This document shows positions 41,436 to 50,310 of a stretch of DNA of 56,804 bases, one piece after another. Source of the DNA: Actinomycetota bacterium (GTDB lineage: Bacteria > Actinomycetota > Actinomycetes > Streptosporangiales > Streptosporangiaceae); contig DAHVAN010000462.1 in assembly GCA_027314595.1 (NCBI GenBank), positions 1 through 56,804 of the forward strand. Direction: 5' to 3'. The first letter of the stretch is position 1. Every line of letters begins with the position of its first letter. The notes under the pieces were generated by a model. That model was not told the origin of the DNA, searched no databases, and was given only the letters and a program-made list of their open reading frames with translations. The position numbers and the translations under genes are program-made.

Positions 41436-43082
41436 TCAGTCCGGTGCGGTGCCGAGGCCCACACCGGCGGGGACCGGGGCCGGAGCCTTGTCCGGGTCGG
41501 CGGTGTACTGGTGCGGCAGCGTCTCGTCCGCGCCCTCGGGCGCCTTCACGGCCTTGAGGACCAGCGTCAGCACGACCGCGATGACGAGGTTGAGGATGAC
41601 CGCGCTCAGCCCGATGTAGATGCTGTGCCCGAACTCGATGTCGGAGGACCCGGCCCAGTGCGAGATAGCCGGGGTCGCCACCTTGTACGCGGCGATGGTG
41701 CCGAACGCCATGCCGGCCAGCCAGCCGGCCAGCAGCGCCCAGCGATGGAACCAGCGGGTGAACAGGCCGCCGATCAGCATCGGCGCCAGCTGGAGTATCC
41801 AGATGCCGCCGAGTAGCTGCAGGTTGATCGAGAAGGCGTGCGGCAGTTCGATGGCGAACAGCAGCGCGCCGATCTTGACCACGAGCGAGGCCCACTGCGA
41901 CGTCCTGGTCTGCTGCCGCGGCGAGGCGTCCTGCTTGAAGAACTCCTTGAAGATGTTCCTTGTGAACAGGTTCGCGGCCGCGATCGACATGATCGCCGCC
42001 GGCACCAGCGCGCCGATGATGATGCCGGCGAACGCGATGCCGGTGAACCAGCTCGGGAACATGTGCTGGAACAGGTAGGGCACGGCGAGCTGAGGGTTGC
42101 CCGCCTTCTTGACCGCGGCGGCGGTGGTCTTGTCGGCGATCGCCATGTAGCCGAAGAGGGCTATCAGCGCCAGCAGCACCGAGTACATCGGCAGGTACGC
42201 CATGTTGCGCTTGACGGCGCTGCGCCGCTTGGCGGCGAGGGTGCCGGTGATCGCGTGCGGGTACAGGAACAGCGCGACCGCCGAGCCGAGCGCCAGCGAC
42301 GCGAAGTCGAGCTGCGTGGGGCCGATGGACGTCGAGGGCGGTACGAACGCGCCGATCGGCTTCTTCGTCGCCGGGCTGATGGACGCGAAGTGAGCCTGGG
42401 CCGCGCCGAAGATGTGGCTCCAGCCGCCCAGCCTGGTCGGGATGTAGAAGACGGCCACGATGACGAACAGGTAGATCAGGGTGTCCTTGATGAAGGCGAT
42501 CAGCGCAGGGGCGCGCAGGCCCGACACGTAGGTGAAGATCGCCAGCACGAGGAACGCCACGAAGAGCGGCAGGTCCTTGAGGAACGTGTTCGTCGACGAG
42601 GCGCCGACCCCCATCACGCTGAGCACGGCCTGGATGCCCACCAGTTGCAGCGCGATGTACGGCATGAGCGCGAGGATGCCGGTCAGGGCGGAGGCCAGGG
42701 CCAGGCCACGGGAGCCGTACCTGCCGCGGATGAAGTCGGCGGGCGTGACGTAGCCGTGCACCCGGGACACCGACCAGAGCCTGGGCAGGAAGATGAACGC
42801 GATCGGGAAGACCATGATCGTGTATGACACGGCAAAGAAGCCGATGGCCCCGGAGCCGAAGACCAGCGCGGGCACGGCGATGAACGTGTAGGCCGTGTAC
42901 AGGTCGCCGCCGAGCAGGAACCAGGTGATGAACGTGCCGAAGCTCCGCCCGCCTAGCCCCCACTCGTCGAGGTGCAGCATGTTGTCCGCGCGGCGCCACC
43001 GCGCCGCCGCGAAGCCCACCCCGGTGACCACGAGGAACAAGATGAGGACGATCGTGAACGTGGTGGCGTTGACGTGGCTCAT
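41436..43082 (-). CDS. Sodium:solute symporter (MctP/ActP-like)
   Basis: 548 residues with about 13 membrane helices. SSS-family features: LDEWGLGGRSFGTFITWFLL near the N-terminus, LASALTGILALMPYIALQLV, and GIIIGALVPAAIMSIAAANL, the sodium-site helix. With the DUF3311 protein it forms the two-gene arrangement seen for monocarboxylate/acetate uptake systems. Its ATG overlaps the DUF3311 stop by four bases. Substrate not proven; a short carboxylate is the best guess. Confidence 0.85.
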   Translation of the reverse strand: MSHVNATTFTIVLILFLVVTGVGFAAARWRRADNMLHLDEWGLGGRSFGTFITWFLLGGDLYTAYTFIAVPALVFGSGAIGFFAVSYTIMVFPIAFIFLPRLWSVSRVHGYVTPADFIRGRYGSRGLALASALTGILALMPYIALQLVGIQAVLSVMGVGASSTNTFLKDLPLFVAFLVLAIFTYVSGLRAPALIAFIKDTLIYLFVIVAVFYIPTRLGGWSHIFGAAQAHFASISPATKKPIGAFVPPSTSIGPTQLDFASLALGSAVALFLYPHAITGTLAAKRRSAVKRNMAYLPMYSVLLALIALFGYMAIADKTTAAAVKKAGNPQLAVPYLFQHMFPSWFTGIAFAGIIIGALVPAAIMSIAAANLFTRNIFKEFFKQDASPRQQTRTSQWASLVVKIGALLFAIELPHAFSINLQLLGGIWILQLAPMLIGGLFTRWFHRWALLAGWLAGMAFGTIAAYKVATPAISHWAGSSDIEFGHSIYIGLSAVILNLVIAVVLTLVLKAVKAPEGADETLPHQYTADPDKAPAPVPAGVGLGTAPD

Positions 43083-43360
43083 CCGGCCACCTCGCTGTAC
43101 TGGTGCTCCGGAGCGTCACCGGGCCGTTCGAGCCGCTTTTGCAGCAGCATGACCAGCCAGAGCGCCACCGAGGTGACTGGCATGAAGATGAGCAGGTAGA
43201 AGTAGAAGAAGGGGAAGTCGCCGACCTTCGGGGTGATCGACGAGTAGATGGGCGCGTACAGGGCGAAGAAGATGTCGGCCGCCACCAGGATTGCGATGGC
43301 GGCCGAGATGATTGGGTGAGCGGCGATCGTGCCTCTCGGTCTGCTGGCCGGCTGGGTCAT
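43079..43360 (-). CDS. DUF3311 small membrane protein, symporter partner
   Basis: 93 residues with two membrane helices (IISAAIAILVAADIFFALYA and FYFYLLIFMPVTSVALWLVM). DUF3311 proteins precede SSS symporters and are thought to be accessory subunits. Overlap of 4 bp with the symporter start supports coupled translation. Confidence 0.82.
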   Translation of the reverse strand: MTQPASRPRGTIAAHPIISAAIAILVAADIFFALYAPIYSSITPKVGDFPFFYFYLLIFMPVTSVALWLVMLLQKRLERPGDAPEHQYSEVAG

Positions 43361-43401
43361 ATGTCTTCCTGCCGTCCTCTCGGCGTCGTTGCGCGAAGAT
43401 T

Positions 43402-43417
43402 TGTGGCGTATGTCACG
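43402..43417. promoter_or_regulatory. Weak CRP-like site upstream of the symporter operon
   Basis: TGTGG-CGTATG-TCACG, two mismatches from TGTGA-N6-TCACA, about 42 bases before the DUF3311 start. Suggestive only. Confidence 0.3.
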
Positions 43418-43565
43418 CGGTTGGAACCATGTTGCGGCATGGTGATCAATTAGGCAATGCCTGACATGGCCGCCAAATCATCTTTCGGCGCGAGCCGGCA
43501 CGGCGACCGCCCGTGCCGCTGACCACGGGCATTCCCCCGTGGCGCCTCCTGGACGGGTACGGGAG

Positions 43566-44375
43566 TCACCCGGGAAGCGTCCGCCGCAGCCTGGTGATGA
43601 ACTTGTAGCGGTCGCCGCGGTACCACGACTGTGCCCACTCCACTGGCTGGCCGGTGGAGTCGATCGCGTGCCGGGAAAGCAGCAGCAGCGGGATGCCCGG
43701 GTCCACCCCGAGCAGCATGGCATTGTGCGGGTCGGCGAGCACGGTCTCGATCGTCTCCTCGGCCTCGGCGAGCTGGATGCCGTACTCGGTGTGCAGCGCC
43801 TCGTACAGCGAGGCGTGCCGCTCGAGCTGCCTGCGCAGGCCGGGGAACCGGCGGGCGGGCAGGTGCGAGGTGTCGATGGACATCGGCTCGCCGTCGGCGA
43901 GCCGCAGCCGGTGGATGCGCAGCACGCGGCCGCCCGGCTTGATGTCGAGGAGTCCGGCCAGCTCATCGTCGGCCGTGACGTAGCCGATGTCGAGGATCTT
44001 GGTCAGCGGACTCAGTCCGTGCTGGCGCATGCCTTCGGTGTAGCTGGCCAGCTCGAGCGACTGAGCGACCTTCGGCTTGGCGACGAAGGTGCCCTTGCCC
44101 TGCATGCGAAGCAGCCGTCCCTCGACCACCAGTTCCGCCAGCGCCTGCCGCACGGTTGTCCGCGATGTCCCGTATTGCCGGGCCAGTTCCCGTTCAGGCG
44201 GCACCGGGCTGCCGGGCGACATGGTCGAGGTGAGCTCGAGCAACTGCTTCTTCACCTGGTAGTACTTCGGCAGCCGCAGGACGGCTGGCGGCGAGCCGGG
44301 ACTGCCCGGTTTGCCCGGTGACAGCGCGCTGGATTCGCCTGCGCCTTCTCCGGCCGGCATCGGAGACACGCTCAT
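43566..44375 (-). CDS. GntR/HutC-family regulator with UTRA domain
   Basis: 269 residues. After a Pro/Gly/Ser-rich N-terminus comes the GntR winged helix ([55 protein letters not shown]) and a C-terminal UTRA ligand-binding domain ([40 protein letters not shown]). It probably represses the neighbouring symporter operon or itself. ATG 44375 is supported by AGGAAG upstream; an extension to 44633 has no support. A perfect dyad lies 30 bases upstream. Confidence 0.85.
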   Translation of the reverse strand: MSVSPMPAGEGAGESSALSPGKPGSPGSPPAVLRLPKYYQVKKQLLELTSTMSPGSPVPPERELARQYGTSRTTVRQALAELVVEGRLLRMQGKGTFVAKPKVAQSLELASYTEGMRQHGLSPLTKILDIGYVTADDELAGLLDIKPGGRVLRIHRLRLADGEPMSIDTSHLPARRFPGLRRQLERHASLYEALHTEYGIQLAEAEETIETVLADPHNAMLLGVDPGIPLLLLSRHAIDSTGQPVEWAQSWYRGDRYKFITRLRRTLPG

Positions 44376-44404
44376 CCTGTCTTCCTTCCCGCTTGTGCGG
44401 TATT

Positions 44405-44431
44405 CCGGCAATGATCCCTCACGATTGCCGG
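44405..44431. promoter_or_regulatory. Perfect dyad upstream of the GntR gene, candidate operator
   Basis: CCGGCAAT (44405-44412), 11-base spacer, ATTGCCGG (44424-44431). Its position 30 bases before the gntR start fits autoregulation; it is not repeated before the symporter operon. Confidence 0.5.
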
Positions 44432-44647
44432 TACGCGCGACGCCACGCGCAGGTGTATTTCCGTGAACGTGGCTCGTCCGGCCGGCCGAGGGCACGGGAC
44501 GCCTGCGGAACCGGGGACGGCCCGGCGCGGAAGCCCAGCCGGGCGAGCGGGCCTGGCCTGGCGAACGGACGCTTGCATGCGGGCATAATGCCAGGTCGGT
44601 GCCTATCAGGGAAATCGCGCCCGTCCGGAACATGTCATCATGGGAAA

Positions 44648-46168
44648 GTGCCGACGCTGACCGACCTTGCCAGGAACTACACGAGCCTGTCCGGAGCCGA
44701 CCTGGAGTGGCTGCACTCCCTCGTGTCCGACTGGCAGCTGCTGGCTGACCTGTCGTTCGCGGACCTGATCCTCTGGGTGCCGGTGCGCGTCCCCGAGGGT
44801 GCGCGGGGCTCGGGGTGGGTGGCGGTCGCGCAGATGCGGCCCACCACGGGGCCCACCTCGTTCCCCGACGACGTGGTCGGATCGCAGGCCGGCCCGGGAG
44901 GGCGGCCGCTGCTCGACACGGCGCGCGGCGAGCGGCGCATCTGGCGGGAGAGCGACCCCGACTGGACGAGCGGCGTGCCGGTGCGCGCCGAGGCGATACC
45001 GGTGACCAGGAACGGCCACGTCATCGCCGTGATCGAGCGGTCCACCAACCTGAACTCGGCGCGCACCCCGAGCCGGCTCGAGCTCACCTACCTGCAAGGC
45101 GCCGACGACCTGGCGCGGATGGTGTCGGAGGGCACGTTCCCCTATCCCGGCCAGGACACGACCCTTGTCCGTTCGCCGCGGGTGGGCGACGGGCTGCTGC
45201 GCCTGGACGCCGCTGGCCGCGTCACTTACGCCAGCCCCAACGCGCAGTCCGCCTACCGTCGGCTCGGGCTGCCCGCGGACCTGATCGGCGCCGGGCTGGG
45301 CGCGGCGACCGCGCAGCTGAGCACGCCGGGGGAACCCGTCGACGAGTCCTTGATGCTCGTCGCGCGGGGCCGCGCGCCGGGGGAGACGGAGATCGACGGC
45401 AACGGCGCGGTCGTCCAGCTCCGGTCCATCCCGCTGGTAGTGGGGGGCAAGCGCACCGGCGCGCTGGTCCTGGTCAGGGACGTCACCGAGTTGCGCCGCA
45501 GGGAGCGCGAGCTGCTCACCAAGGAGGCGACGATCCGGGAGATCCATCACCGGGTGAAGAACAACCTGCAGACCGTCGCGGCGCTGCTGCGGCTGCAGGC
45601 CAGGCGGCTGCACGCGCCCGAGGCACGGGTGGCGCTTGAGGAGGCGGTGCGGCGCGTCGGGTCCATCGCGATCGTGCACGAGACCCTGTCCCACGCTCCC
45701 GAGGAGATAGTCGACTTCGACGACATCGCGGACCGGGTCGCCATGATGGCCGGCGAGGTGTCCTCGCCCGAGGTGCGGGTGACGCCGAAGATCACGGGTC
45801 AGTTCGGGATGCTGTCGGCGTCGGTCGCCACGCCGCTCGCGATGGTGCTCACCGAACTGCTGCAGAACGCGCTGCAGCACGGGTTCAGCGGGCCCGCCCT
45901 GCGCAGTGCGGGCAACGGGGGAGGATTCATAGAGGTGCTCGCCGCCCGGGCCCCGGAACAGCTCACGGTCACGGTGAGCGACAGCGGCGCCGGCCTGCCC
46001 GAGGATTTCGATCTGGAGAACACCACCAGCCTCGGACTCCAGATCGTCAGGACGCTGGTGGATACGGAGCTAGGCGGCCGGATCAGCATCACGCCCCGGC
46101 CGGGGGGCGGTACCGTAGCGGTCGTCGATGTGCCGGTCCGCTATGAACCGCAGCCCCGCCAGGGCTGA
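44648..46168 (+). CDS. pdtaS: PdtaS-type sensor histidine kinase
   Basis: 506 residues: N-terminal GAF domain (about 1-155), PAS domain (about 175-285, [20 protein letters not shown]), then a HisKA_2 dimerisation domain with [20 protein letters not shown] (His300/His301) and an HWE/HisKA_2 ATPase with [29 protein letters not shown] and [11 protein letters not shown]. This matches PdtaS (Rv3220c), a cytosolic kinase acting on the RNA-binding regulator PdtaR. pdtaR is not in the window. GTG 44648; the convergent neighbour whiB1 is the same as in mycobacteria. Confidence 0.9.
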   Translation: MPTLTDLARNYTSLSGADLEWLHSLVSDWQLLADLSFADLILWVPVRVPEGARGSGWVAVAQMRPTTGPTSFPDDVVGSQAGPGGRPLLDTARGERRIWRESDPDWTSGVPVRAEAIPVTRNGHVIAVIERSTNLNSARTPSRLELTYLQGADDLARMVSEGTFPYPGQDTTLVRSPRVGDGLLRLDAAGRVTYASPNAQSAYRRLGLPADLIGAGLGAATAQLSTPGEPVDESLMLVARGRAPGETEIDGNGAVVQLRSIPLVVGGKRTGALVLVRDVTELRRRERELLTKEATIREIHHRVKNNLQTVAALLRLQARRLHAPEARVALEEAVRRVGSIAIVHETLSHAPEEIVDFDDIADRVAMMAGEVSSPEVRVTPKITGQFGMLSASVATPLAMVLTELLQNALQHGFSGPALRSAGNGGGFIEVLAARAPEQLTVTVSDSGAGLPEDFDLENTTSLGLQIVRTLVDTELGGRISITPRPGGGTVAVVDVPVRYEPQPRQG

Positions 46169-46232
46169 GCGCGTTGCCTGTCAGATGATGTTGCGTGCGG
46201 CGCGCGCCAGGCGGCCAGTCCCGGGTTCCCCG

Positions 46233-46487
46233 TCAGACGTGGGCTCGTGCCCGCAGCCGTACCGTGCGGCGCTTGAGCGCGCGCCGCTCGTCCTCGCTCA
46301 TGCCGCCCCAGACACCGGCGTCCTGACCGGTGTCGATGGCCCATCGGAGGCAGTCCTCGACGACAGCGCAACGGCGGCAAACCTGCTTGGCCTCTGCGAT
46401 CTGGAGGAGCGCGGGACCGCTGTTGCCGATCGGGAAGAACAGCTCAGGATCTACCTCACGACAGGCGGCAACGTGGCGCCAGTCCAT
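46233..46487 (-). CDS. whiB1: WhiB1-type iron-sulfur regulator
   Basis: 84 residues with the four cluster ligands at Cys9, Cys37, Cys40 and Cys46, the numbering of mycobacterial WhiB1, followed by the GVWGGMSEDERRALKRR turn and basic DNA-contacting tail (VRLRARAHV). WhiB1 binds a nitric-oxide-sensitive [4Fe-4S] cluster and sigma factor region 4. ATG 46487 follows AAGGAG at nine bases. A CRP-like site and a GTCGGGAA dyad lie upstream. Confidence 0.93.
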   Translation of the reverse strand: MDWRHVAACREVDPELFFPIGNSGPALLQIAEAKQVCRRCAVVEDCLRWAIDTGQDAGVWGGMSEDERRALKRRTVRLRARAHV

Positions 46488-46551
46488 GATGTCCAACTCC
46501 TTCTCGGCGTAGCGGCTCCTCATCCCGGTCCGCGTCCCGCCACTCAGTGCT

Positions 46552-46567
46552 TGTGAAGCATTTCACG
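46552..46567. promoter_or_regulatory. CRP-like site upstream of whiB1
   Basis: TGTGA-AGCATT-TCACG, one mismatch from TGTGA-N6-TCACA, 65 bases before the whiB1 start. CRP (Rv3676) control of whiB1 is established in M. tuberculosis. A near copy with the same flanks is at 54738. Confidence 0.65.
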
Positions 46568-46580
46568 AGCTATGCGATAT

Positions 46581-46606
46581 GTCGGGAACGGCCTCTTATT
46601 CCCGAC
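46581..46606. promoter_or_regulatory. Inverted repeat in the whiB1 upstream region
   Basis: GTCGGGAA (46581-46588), 10-base spacer, TTCCCGAC (46599-46606), 94-119 bases before the whiB1 start. Binding protein unknown. The rest of the 336-base gap to the lipid-kinase gene shows no gene. Confidence 0.45.
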
Positions 46607-46823
46607 CTTGTTGAGTGCCGTGCCGGTCGTATCGAAGGATCAGCCGACGCCCGGACGCTTTCCGGAGGGAGGCGTACCCGCGTCAGCCACGCTCATGAAC
46701 GCGATGTACCGTCTCCCAAGGCACCGGAACTAGCCTCTCAACAGCGCGGAGCCGAACGCAAGAGGGTGCGGCAAACGAGTGCTGCTAATTTCGTATCAGA
46801 TCGGTCACATCGCATGCCCGCCG

Positions 46824-47771
46824 TCATGCCAGGACACGGAGCGCGTCTGGGACGAACCTGAAAGCGACGCCCCGGGTCTCGCCGAGGTACTCGCCGTCGA
46901 TATGGAATGCGATCGGGCGATCGGAACGGAAGGTGAGCTCGGTCAGCGCCGCCACGCTCAGCACGTCACCGCCCGAGGGGAGCTGATCGTTGGCGTGCAT
47001 CATGTGCCGCAGCGCCGCCAGCGTCGTCAGCGTGCGCAGCCGCCGCAGCGCGAACACGTCGAGGCCGGAGTTGAAGTCGGTGCGCGGGACGGGCCGGACG
47101 GGGCGGCTGCCCAGGTAGGTCCACGGCGAGCTGTTCGTGACCACCCCCATGAACACGCGGCCCGCCTGCGGCAGGCCCGGGGCCTGCAGGGTGAGCGCCG
47201 GGCGGCGCCGGTCGGTGACGTAATAGCGGCGCAGCGCGGTCCGCAGGTACAGCATTGTCGAGGCCTGGCGGCCGTTGGCGCGCAACCGCTCCACGTCCGC
47301 CATGACCTCGGCGTCGACTCCGAGCCCGGCGCTGAACGTGAAGTAACGGTCCCCGGCCAGGCCGAGCCCGATCGTGCGCCCCGTGCCCGCGTCGACGGCG
47401 GCGGCGATCCGCCGCACCGCGGCGGGCGGGTCGGGCGGCAGCCCGAGCGTGCGCGCGAACACGTTCGCGCCGCCGCCGGGAACCGGCGCGATCGCGGGCC
47501 GCGCGGCCTGCCCGGTCGTGCCCGTGTAACCGGGAACACGCGAGTTCATCAGCCCGTTTACCACCTCGTTGACCGTTCCGTCACCACCGAACGTCACGAC
47601 GAGGTCGTATCCTTGAGCCGCCGAGGCGGCCGCAAGCTCACCCGCGTGGCCGCGGTACTGTGTCTGCGCGGTCTCCAGCTCAAGACGGGAGCCAAGCTCG
47701 CGGACTACCAGGCCGGCGTCGCGCCCGGTCATGGAAGTCGCGCGAGGATTGATGATCAGCAGCGCGCGCAC
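46824..47771 (-). CDS. Diacylglycerol kinase-family lipid kinase
   Basis: 315 residues. LLIINPRATSM at the N-terminus, LVVTFGGDGTVNEVVNGLM (the GGDGT catalytic motif), PVPGGGANVFARTLGLP, and the C-terminal IAFHIDGEYLGET match bacterial DagK/YegS-type kinases that phosphorylate diacylglycerol or a related lipid. GTG 47771 begins right before the first beta strand; an extension to 47969 overlaps the divergent gene and is Ala/Arg-rich. 37 bases separate the two divergent starts. Confidence 0.87.
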   Translation of the reverse strand: MRALLIINPRATSMTGRDAGLVVRELGSRLELETAQTQYRGHAGELAAASAAQGYDLVVTFGGDGTVNEVVNGLMNSRVPGYTGTTGQAARPAIAPVPGGGANVFARTLGLPPDPPAAVRRIAAAVDAGTGRTIGLGLAGDRYFTFSAGLGVDAEVMADVERLRANGRQASTMLYLRTALRRYYVTDRRRPALTLQAPGLPQAGRVFMGVVTNSSPWTYLGSRPVRPVPRTDFNSGLDVFALRRLRTLTTLAALRHMMHANDQLPSGGDVLSVAALTELTFRSDRPIAFHIDGEYLGETRGVAFRFVPDALRVLA

Positions 47772-47808
47772 GTTGCTCAGGTTAACGGTGCCCGAAAGGA
47801 AGCGAGAA

Positions 47809-48288
47809 ATGGGTATGCGTTCTCCGGACGGAGCAGCGGCGCAGCGGGCCGCCGCCGCGCCCGCAGCGCCAGACGTACGCCGTCCCCCGCTGCTCGTCCT
47901 CGCCGCGGTGGTCACGGCCCTTGAGGCGGCGGGCCTGTGCGTGTCGGGAGTGTTCAGCGCCGTCGACACCGCGGCGGGGCGGTCCTACCACACGGCGAGC
48001 GGGATCGCGTTCACCGTGCTGGAGTTCATCGTGGTCGCGGGGGTGACCTGGATCGCGTTCGGTATCGCCCGCATGCGGCCCTGGAGCCGCACCCCGGCGG
48101 TACTGACCCAGGTGATCACCGGCATCGTCGCGATCTACCTGCTGCAGGCTCAGCGGCTCTACTGGGGGATTCCCGCCATGGTGCTCGCGCTCGCGGGACT
48201 GGCCGGGCTGCTCGCCCCGCCGAGCCTGCGCGCCCTGACCCGCTCTGCTGGCCCGGGGGAGCGACCCCCCGGAGACCCCCCGGCATAG
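47809..48288 (+). CDS. Small four-helix membrane protein
   Basis: 159 residues with four hydrophobic helices (LLVLAAVVTALEAAGLCVSG, FTVLEFIVVAGVTWIAFGIA, LTQVITGIVAIYLLQ, MVLALAGLAGLLAPP). No family name recalled with certainty; similar proteins of unknown function are common in actinobacteria. ATG 47809 follows AAGGA at nine bases. The 3' end (GERPPGDPPA) is coded by a GC-rich palindromic repeat. Confidence 0.7.
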   Translation: MGMRSPDGAAAQRAAAAPAAPDVRRPPLLVLAAVVTALEAAGLCVSGVFSAVDTAAGRSYHTASGIAFTVLEFIVVAGVTWIAFGIARMRPWSRTPAVLTQVITGIVAIYLLQAQRLYWGIPAMVLALAGLAGLLAPPSLRALTRSAGPGERPPGDPPA

Positions 48289-48306
48289 GGGGGCTGCCCG
48301 CCCCCC
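48255..48306. repeat. Double GC-rich palindromic repeat between membrane protein and sigF-like genes
   Basis: Two units: GGGGGAGCGACCCCCC (48255-48270) inside the coding end, and GGGGGG-CTGCCCG-CCCCCC (48288-48306) right after the stop. Both cores recur elsewhere in the window (33992 and 31732; 33349 and 41371). The second may terminate transcription of the two convergent genes. Confidence 0.65.
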
Positions 48307-48320
48307 TGTAACCCCCCGGG

Positions 48321-49175
48321 TCAGTCGTCGATCGTGAGGCCCTCGCGGAGCTGAGCGAGCGTCCGGGCGAGCAGCCGTGACACGTGCATCTGCGAGATGC
48401 CGAGCTCGGCGGCGATCTGGGACTGCGTCATGTTGCCGAAGAACCGCAGCAGCAGGATCTTCTTCTCCCGCGGCGGCAGCCGCTCGAGCAGCGGCTTCAG
48501 CGACTCGCGGTACTCCACGCCCTCCAGGGCTTCGTCGATCATCCCGAGCGAGTCGGCGACGGCGGGCGCGTCCTCGTCGCCGGAGTCGGGCGCGTCGAGC
48601 GAGACGGTCGAGTACGCGTTCGCGGACTCCAGGCCCTCGAGGACCTCTTCCTCGCTCATCTGCAGGTGCGCGGCCAGCTCGCTGACGGTGGGCGCCCGCC
48701 CCTCGCGCTGGGCCAGGTCGCCGATCGCCTTGGTGAGCGACAGCTTCAGCTCCTGCAGCCGCCTCGGCACCCGGACGGCCCAGCCCTTGTCCCTGAAGTG
48801 CCGCTTGATCTCCCCGACGATGGTCGGGGTGGCGTAGGTCGAGAACTCGACGCCGCGCTCGAGGTCGAACCGGTCGATGGACTTGATCAGCCCGATGGTC
48901 GCCACCTGGGTGAGGTCATCGAGCCACTCGCCGCGGTTGCGGAACCGGCGCGCCAGGTACTCCACGAGCGGCAGGTGCAGCTCCACCAGGGTGGCCCTGA
49001 TGCGCGCGCGCTCGGGATCGCCCAGCGGCAGCGACGCCAGCCGTTCGAACAGCTCGCGGGCCTGCGTCCGGTCTGGTGCGGAATGCTCGGCACGCGGCAG
49101 CAGCGGGGCGTCGCCGACCCCGCCGACCGCGACCTCGAACTCCTCGGTCACCTGAACCTCGTACTCGCTGCTCAC
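48321..49175 (-). CDS. sigF: Group 3 sigma factor (SigB/SigF/SigG type)
   Basis: 284 residues. Region 2: LVEYLARRFRNRGEWLDDLT, QVATIGLIKSIDRFDLERGV and FSTYATPTIVGEIKRHFRDK; region 3: VPRRLQELKLSLTKAIGDLA; region 4: LPPREKKILLLRFFGNMTQS, then IAAELGISQMHVSRLLARTL. These are hallmarks of stress/sporulation sigma factors. Its GTG overlaps the rsbW-like stop (GTGA), the normal anti-sigma/sigma pairing. Which of the many paralogues it corresponds to is not resolvable here. Confidence 0.88.
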   Translation of the reverse strand: MSSEYEVQVTEEFEVAVGGVGDAPLLPRAEHSAPDRTQARELFERLASLPLGDPERARIRATLVELHLPLVEYLARRFRNRGEWLDDLTQVATIGLIKSIDRFDLERGVEFSTYATPTIVGEIKRHFRDKGWAVRVPRRLQELKLSLTKAIGDLAQREGRAPTVSELAAHLQMSEEEVLEGLESANAYSTVSLDAPDSGDEDAPAVADSLGMIDEALEGVEYRESLKPLLERLPPREKKILLLRFFGNMTQSQIAAELGISQMHVSRLLARTLAQLREGLTIDD

Positions 49176-49627
49176 CCGGACCCCGATACGCCTCGGCGCT
49201 TTTGCAGGACGATCGCGACCCGGTCATCGGGCCCGAGCCGTGAGTCCACGGAGCCGGCGAGGGCCGACAGCACGGTCCACGCGAAGGTGTCGCGGGCCGG
49301 CGTGCGCGGCTGCGCGGCGGTGACCGACACGGTGATCGTCACCTGGTCAGGGCCGAGCTCGAAGCCGCATTCCAGGTCGGTGCCCGGGATCGCCTGGGAG
49401 AGCAGCATCGCGCACGCCTCGTCGATGGCGATGCGCAGGTCCTCGATCTCGTCGAGGGTGAAGTCGAGTCGTGCTGCCAGCCCCGCGGCGGCCGTCCGCA
49501 GCACGGACAGGTATGCGCTCTCGGCAGGCATCCGGACCTGTACGCGGTCGGGTGCTTCGCGGCCGGTCACGGTCGCGGCGCCGGACTCGCCGGGCACGGC
49601 CGTGGTAGCGGCGGTGTCTTCGGTCAC
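49172..49627 (-). CDS. rsbW: RsbW-like anti-sigma factor (serine kinase fold)
   Basis: 151 residues with an HATPase fold: VRMPAESAYLSVLRTAAAGL, IEDLRIAIDEACAMLLSQ (the N-box, DEAC), ITVSVTA and the weak G-box near DTFAWTVLSALAGSVD. It should bind and inhibit the sigma factor encoded immediately downstream. The G-box is degenerate, so kinase activity on an RsbV partner is uncertain; no rsbV is nearby. Confidence 0.82.
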   Translation of the reverse strand: MTEDTAATTAVPGESGAATVTGREAPDRVQVRMPAESAYLSVLRTAAAGLAARLDFTLDEIEDLRIAIDEACAMLLSQAIPGTDLECGFELGPDQVTITVSVTAAQPRTPARDTFAWTVLSALAGSVDSRLGPDDRVAIVLQKRRGVSGSG

Positions 49628-49852
49628 GTCTCTCCGTCGGTCGTCTCACTGGCCGGCGGTTGACTCCGGCCACTCACTGCAACTTACCGTCATCCGCGCG
49701 TCCTCCCGACCCGGCACGCGGCTGCGTCGTTAAGCCACCAGAAAATACGCTGGTCAGGAGCATACTCTTGGCCAGTGAAACGCGACGTGGCAGCGTCGTC
49801 CCTGGTTACCGGAACGGCGCTGCCACCGGCGTGGCAGGGGGACTGGGCCTGC

Positions 49853-50257
49853 TCAGGCCTGCTTGGTCTCCCAGAAGATCTTGTCGATCTCCGCGATCTT
49901 GGCGAGCAGTTCCTCGGCCTTGCCCACGTCGACGCTTCCCTTGGTGCCGGCCGCGCCCGCGAGCTTGGTGGCCTCGTTGAAGAGCTGGTGAAGCTGCGGG
50001 TACTTCTCGAAGTGCGGCGCCTTGAAGTAGTCCGTCCACAGTACCCACAGGTGGTGCTTGACGAGCTCGGAACGCTGCTCCTTGATGATCAGCGCGCGCG
50101 CCCGGAACTCCGGGTCGCTGTTGGCGGCGTACTTCTCGGCGATGGCCTTGAGGGACTCGGCCTCGATTCGGGCCTGCGCGGGGTCGTAGACGCCGCAGGG
50201 CAGGTCGCAGTGAGCATGGGCGACGGTCTTCGGCGCTAGCAGCCGGTGAAGCCTCAT
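49853..50257 (-). CDS. sodN: Nickel superoxide dismutase
   Basis: 134-residue proenzyme. A 15-residue leader (ending VAHA) precedes His16-Cys17-x3-Cys21, i.e. mature HCDLPCGVYDPAQ, the nickel hook. The helical body carries LVKHHLWVLWTDYFKAPHFE and LLAKIAEIDKIFWETK. The enzyme converts superoxide to oxygen and peroxide. ATG 50257. The maturation protease gene sodX is divergent, 53 bases away. In Streptomyces sodN is controlled by nickel through Nur; no clear Nur box was found. Confidence 0.95.
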   Translation of the reverse strand: MRLHRLLAPKTVAHAHCDLPCGVYDPAQARIEAESLKAIAEKYAANSDPEFRARALIIKEQRSELVKHHLWVLWTDYFKAPHFEKYPQLHQLFNEATKLAGAAGTKGSVDVGKAEELLAKIAEIDKIFWETKQA

Positions 50258-50310
50258 CGATTCCCTTTCTCGGTACCAGATCAGTAACGTTGCACTCCGC
50301 ACACTACTCC

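Noticed and set aside
41407-43119. 570-codon Arg/His-rich minus-strand frame overlapping the symporter
   Set aside because: Out-of-frame shadow of the symporter on the same strand; the symporter frame has proper membrane helices.
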